From Lineus longissimus (Eukaryota > Nemertea > Pilidiophora > Heteronemertea > Lineidae), in contig NC_088312.1 of assembly GCF_910592395.1 (NCBI RefSeq), positions 3,102,001-3,166,000 of the forward strand: a stretch of 64,000 nucleotides of DNA, read 5' to 3'. The notes beneath the pieces are model-generated. The model was not told the origin of the DNA. It searched no databases and saw only the letters and a list, made by a program, of their open reading frames with translations. The stretch's first letter is position 1. Every line of letters starts with the position of its first letter. This document shows, piece after piece, positions 59,487 through 64,000 of the stretch. The translations under genes were made by a program, and so were the position numbers.

Positions 59487-62158
59487 CTGACCTGAAACCA
59501 GTCAGTGGGGCGGGTAGCTATATCACATTCATTTTCATCATTCTAAAAATCTGCAGAAATAAACCATGCACAGATATTTGTTGGTTTGCAGAGGTTTTCC
59601 CAGAAGCTCTCTTGTGTATCAAGGAGCAGGGGCTCCAGTCTTCAGTTGAACTTGACCTTCTCAGATCATGACCTGCACTCAACCCACAGCAAGTCATTGT
59701 TATTTACTGATATAATTCCAATATTCAATGTGACACCCCACCCACTTCCCTTTCCTCAGATTCCTGAGCCCAGAATACACCAACATCTCCTTTGATGTCA
59801 TCAGTAATTGGCAATATTGGAAATGTACCATGATGGATTGCGAAAACAACCACAGTTGTGGTTAAAGGTAACTTTTATGAGATATTCAATTTGACATTAC
59901 ATTAGTGTGAACACAGTGAAAGTAAGATCCTGCAAATTTAAGAGGGTGGGTTGAACCTCTCCTGAGGCACTAAGCACTGTTAGAATTCAAAGTTTAAGAG
60001 GACATGTGCTTCACCTGCTCCTACATCTTGCAGCAGACTTGGGATGACAATGTGCTTTGAGCAAGGATACGTGCTTGGAAAGTGCTACACTGGACATGAA
60101 ACTTCAACTAACTTTACAATGGCTGCTACGATTCATTCCCAAAGCACCTAAAGAAACATATAGAAGCCACAAGTTCTTCACCAGCAACAGCTGTGGCATG
60201 ATGCTTACTCATATAATGAGCAGGCGACTCTTGCATCGGAAATGGTATCAACACATATGTATTGATAAACTGACACACCAGATTATGGTATGCGTCACTA
60301 TTAAATCCTTCATCCCATAGTCATCCGATTTCTGGGAAAAGGAGTTTGACAAAGATATGTATGGATTACTGTCATGTCTATTGTGACTAGAGCACGCTGA
60401 GGATCCAGTTATATTTCATCGAAGTTTGAAGTATCATATACTGTTTGCAAATACTTTTCACTACTGATAGACAAATACTAACAGTCTATTCAGTAACATT
60501 TTTATCGGGCAGAGGAAATCACTCGACAGTGCATTTCATCTGAGTGCCATCATGGACTTTAGTTATCAGTTTTATTGCTGGAGCTTTAACAGTAGTAATG
60601 CTTTATCGCTCTGTTTCTCTGCTAAAATTCATCATTTTTTTATCGGCATCAGTCCAGAATCCATGACAATCATTCAGTACAGCCATCAATCATGGCTCAT
60701 GGCATTTCTTATGCACAAAGCACAAATATATTCACAGCATCTAAGTGGGTCTATTCATCAGATTTCTTGCGGGAACTGTGATTGTTAAGTTTTGCCAATA
60801 TATCATGGTATGGCAAATGGAGCGCCTCATCTATGAATAGTGGACATTTATAAATGTACATGGGGTCAGGGGCCACTGAGTCAGTCTCTAGAAACTAGTA
60901 TTCACTTGACATCAGTGTGTAGCAATATATATATTATTTGCACAATTCTCAATTGATGTTGAACAATTTTGCCAGGTTATAATGATGCTCTCAGATAGCA
61001 ACCCATTGATGAGCACCACAATTCAGATGCAGAAGTTCAGTTAGCACAGTGAAGAGAAAATAGCATGTAGCCAGGAGTGAAGACCTGGGTAATTGCTCCT
61101 GCCTTTTTGCATTTATATTGACGAAGAAGCCTAGAGCAAATATCATTAGCTAGATATCAAAGGGTTCAGAGGTCTGAATGGAAGACACTTGTAGGCAAGG
61201 CTAACCATGCTAAAAACCTCAACCACATCATAGGTGGTGATGACTAACAGCCTTCATAGCTCTTTTATTCCATTAAACATGTTGAAGTTGATGAAATTTG
61301 ATTATACCGGGTAGCCTGAAGGTTACATTCTATAATTGTGGTGGTTTGAAGGTAACATCACCCAACATAGATTCTATATTTGGAGCTACAGTGTAAATTC
61401 TATGTTGGAGGAGCATAAAAAACAACTCAAAAATTCCCAAAGAAAATTTCAAATCTTTATTTCTCTTTTTTTTATGAAAGTGTGAGAAACTTTTTTCAAC
61501 AAACAAAATTTAACAATTGTTTTCTTCAAAAAATGATTTTTCCTGTATTTCTCTTTTTTCACGAAAATTTGAGAAATTTTTATTTCCAATCTAAAAATTT
61601 TTTGTTATTGGTCAGAAACAACACTTATAGAAATCAGAGATTTATTTTCATTTTTCCAGCCCTCATACAAAACTGAGACATGGCTATACATATGTAAAAT
61701 ACATAGAACAGCAGAAGAGGCTGCATGAATACAAGAAACCGTGATCTCAGATAAAGCAGCTTGTCCTGATCATCAGGTAGATCATACGCTAGGTCTTGAT
61801 AAGATATACAAGGACAAAATTGCTACCAGAGCATTGCCTGAGAAATCATTTCACATTCCTGGCCATTATTCTTTTAACGCCTGATCTACAAGTGGGAAAT
61901 AATCATACAGCACCAAGGTTTAGTTGAACTTGTTTATAAGTGAAGGTAAAACTATCAACACGTCAAACTCATTCAGATGAAATATGGGAACTGTATGCTG
62001 GCTGTTTCACCTTTGGTTGCTAAAAGGAAAGGCTTAGTCAGAAAACATTTCTCTCAGAATTAACAAAATAAGTAGGGCTTTTAAGAACACTATCTGGTGA
62101 CACATGAAAATATATGTCATGACAAAAATCATGCAGATAAAAAGACAGAAATCCTTAC
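59487..62158. other. Intron, mostly unique sequence
   Basis: 61445-61600 holds two T-rich near-copies of TTATTTCTCTTTTTT-GAAA-TTGAGAAA. Nothing else recognised. Confidence 0.5.
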
Positions 62159-62276
62159 CACCAGTTCCAATTAAGGGCACAACTCCTCTTGCATAATCCC
62201 ATAATGTGTATAACTTATCCCAATAGCTATCAGAGGTTGCCATAGTGGCAGGGGTCTCCACTTCATCTGACTCCAT
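62159..62276 (-). CDS. DMD: Candidate second alternative first exon of a short dystrophin isoform (39 codons)
   Basis: ATG at 62276 in good context (GCGATGG; in-frame stop upstream). It opens a 39-codon frame ending in donor GGTG|GTAAGG, phase 1. Exon 55240-55454 needs exactly one upstream base, so the junction would read [11 protein letters not shown] in frame. The peptide is acidic at the start and then aromatic (YWDKLYTLWDYARGVVPLIG); it does not resemble a spectrin repeat. Mammalian genes have an internal promoter (Dp140) in this general part of the gene, but its coding start is different. It could also be chance, or a gene-internal exon whose acceptor I missed. Confidence 0.5.
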
Positions 62277-64000
62277 CGCTAGACTTTGTAAAACTATCCG
62301 GCCAATTATTCCACAAGGCTATGGTACATCCGCTACATGACCTTTAGGTCCTGACAGCTAAAGCCGATAAGATACATTTGAAAAAATATCCTAGCACTGG
62401 ATACGATATCCTGGGTTCATTTTCCTTATGTATGTGAGCTAAGTTCTTTATATCCTTATTAAGTTACATGTACTGAAATTGTGACAACCCTTAACCGCAG
62501 TGTGTAGGGTAATGCTTCAGGCAGAACAGTGCAGCGAAAAATTATATCCTACGCTTCTTTATCCTTGTAAGAAACAAGCTAGTCTCATCTTTGGAAAGAT
62601 GGTAAAGACATGTCCACAGTCAAGAAATATCCATGGACTAAACAGCAGCTGTTACTTTAGATTACTCCTTTAGTAGAAATCTTAGCATCACTTCAGTTTC
62701 AAAGCAGAGAGATTTCGAATATGAAGCCAGTGGTAGCATCTCCTTGTAATAGAACTCACAGAATAACAACTTCAGAAAAAAAAAGTTGCTAGTTAAGTTA
62801 TTTCTTGGTGTTTCCTTAGCTGAGACTGTGATCTCTTGAGCTACAGGTTGAATCGTACCTGCCCTACCGTTTCATGGCGCGATAAGAAATTTGAAACTGG
62901 CAGACCATCCTAAGAGTGCAATAACATTCATTAGCCCAAGGAACCCTATTTCTTCACCTGGAACTGTCTATTGTTCATTCCAACCTAATTTGACCCAAAA
63001 ACCTGTAGATAAATGTACATGATATGTATGCATGATGCTGACCAACCTGAGATGAACCAACAGAAAGGTCTACTGTGACCCTATCAAAACCAAATTTGAT
63101 TCAAACACGGTACTGAGTGCACAAGGGACACTTCAAACCCCAAAATCGCCAAAAAATGATTCTGCAACACAAAACAAATTTGTCCAAGTAAAGAGTGCAA
63201 ACAATTTAGTGGTCAACAATATCAGCCATCTTCGTAGCAAACAACACCATTAATCCCGAAACCTTCTTATCTGAGAAACCTCCACGCTGCCACCAAACAA
63301 AATGCAACTTGTCATTGTCAAATACTTGACAAGAAATTTTGCCTCTACAGAAATAGATTCATTGGGCACTCGGTAAAAATCCAATCACTTATGAGATTTC
63401 CAAAACTTTATGCTCAACTTGCCTCGCCTTTGAAGATCCTGACATGAAAAAAGATTTGTTACATATCTTCTATCTTCTGTAATGTGTTGGTTTTATGATG
63501 ACACTTCCATCAACAGTTGACAAGCAGTATCGAAAGGTTCCGCTGTTTCTTGAGGAGTCCCAATCACCAATGAATGCATTCAAGACATACATGTAACAGT
63601 CATAGCCAGAGATATTTTCCACCTGTTTTTTAATGATATTTCCATTACCAGCTCACACCAAAGCTGAAAGCACTGGTTCCAAGTTCACAATTCCTAATGC
63701 ATACAAAATACTATAAATGTCACAGCCATAGAAAAATCCTATCACTTTTTTGTGTACTTCTCACAAACAGCACAAATAATCAAACCACTAAATTCTTTCA
63801 TGGCCACATTTGCAAGGAGATGTCATTCTCCTGTTCTGGTTCAGCTATTCTGATCAGCAGCACATGATGGACCCGATCAAAGCAACTGTGATAGGAAGAT
63901 AGTTCTTTTTCAAAGAAGCTGTGGTATTCATAAAAGCTCTTGGAGGAACCAAATCAAAGCAAATCCAGCTGGGCTTTCACAATTAAACACCTCTAAGCCA
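62277..64000. other. Intron or upstream region to window end, nothing recognised
   Basis: AT-rich sequence with no spectrin-like exon visible. If 62159-62276 is a first exon, its promoter would lie here; an ATTGG (inverted CCAAT) at about 62298-62306 is the only element I can point to. Confidence 0.45.

Noticed and set aside
62034-62158. Continuation of the 39-codon exon to an 80-codon ORF
   Set aside because: Beyond the donor GTAAGG the peptide becomes a Phe/Ile-rich run with no structure, typical of read-through into an intron.

Overview
The window is animal genomic DNA, AT-rich and dominated by introns. It carries one recognisable gene, on the minus strand: the 3' half of a dystrophin/utrophin/DRP2-family gene. 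Thirteen canonical coding exons can be placed with GT/AG boundaries and matching phases. Joined, they run from the late spectrin-like repeats (equivalent to human DMD exon 53) through the WW domain and the EF-hand region to the first cysteines of the ZZ zinc finger (equivalent to human exon 68). A single undivided gene, compact 3' introns, minisatellites and MITE-like repeats suggest a marine invertebrate, possibly an echinoderm or another non-vertebrate deuterostome. The species cannot be fixed from this window.

Layout, in transcript order (high to low coordinates). 55240-55454, 54171-54325 and 53351-53540 correspond to human exons 53, 54 and 55. A 47-kb intron (6007-53350) follows. Then ten exons are packed into 6 kb: 5846-6006, 4975-5131, 4662-4791, 4058-4212, 3624-3758, 2660-2790, 2135-2290, 1828-1964, 1377-1584 and 954-1039, with 574-731 and 38-204 completing the set. 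The gene runs off both ends: the ZZ/coiled-coil C terminus lies below position 1, and no equivalent of human exon 52 was found up to 64000.

Two further segments look like alternative first exons of short isoforms. One is a 562-codon open exon at 39980-41665 inside the 47-kb intron. It ends in a phase-0 donor, so it would join the exon-56 equivalent in frame. This is the same intron and the same junction used by mammalian Dp116, and it would give a Dp116-type product with a very long Ser/Thr/Arg-rich disordered N-terminus. The other is a 39-codon exon at 62159-62276 with a good ATG context and a phase-1 donor, compatible with the exon-53 equivalent.

The rest is intronic: two arrays of one 130-bp satellite 39 kb apart, an 86-bp array, a 66-bp array interrupted by a 5S-rRNA-like (SINE3-type) segment, two copies of a 184-bp MITE, a 96-bp near-perfect inverted repeat, a cluster of AGGTCA-type motifs, and a patch of decayed coding sequence on the plus strand. 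Two structures concern the gene's own evolution. One is a decayed partial duplicate of the exon-68 equivalent. The other is a tandem amplification of the 3' splice site plus exon start of the exon-54 equivalent.
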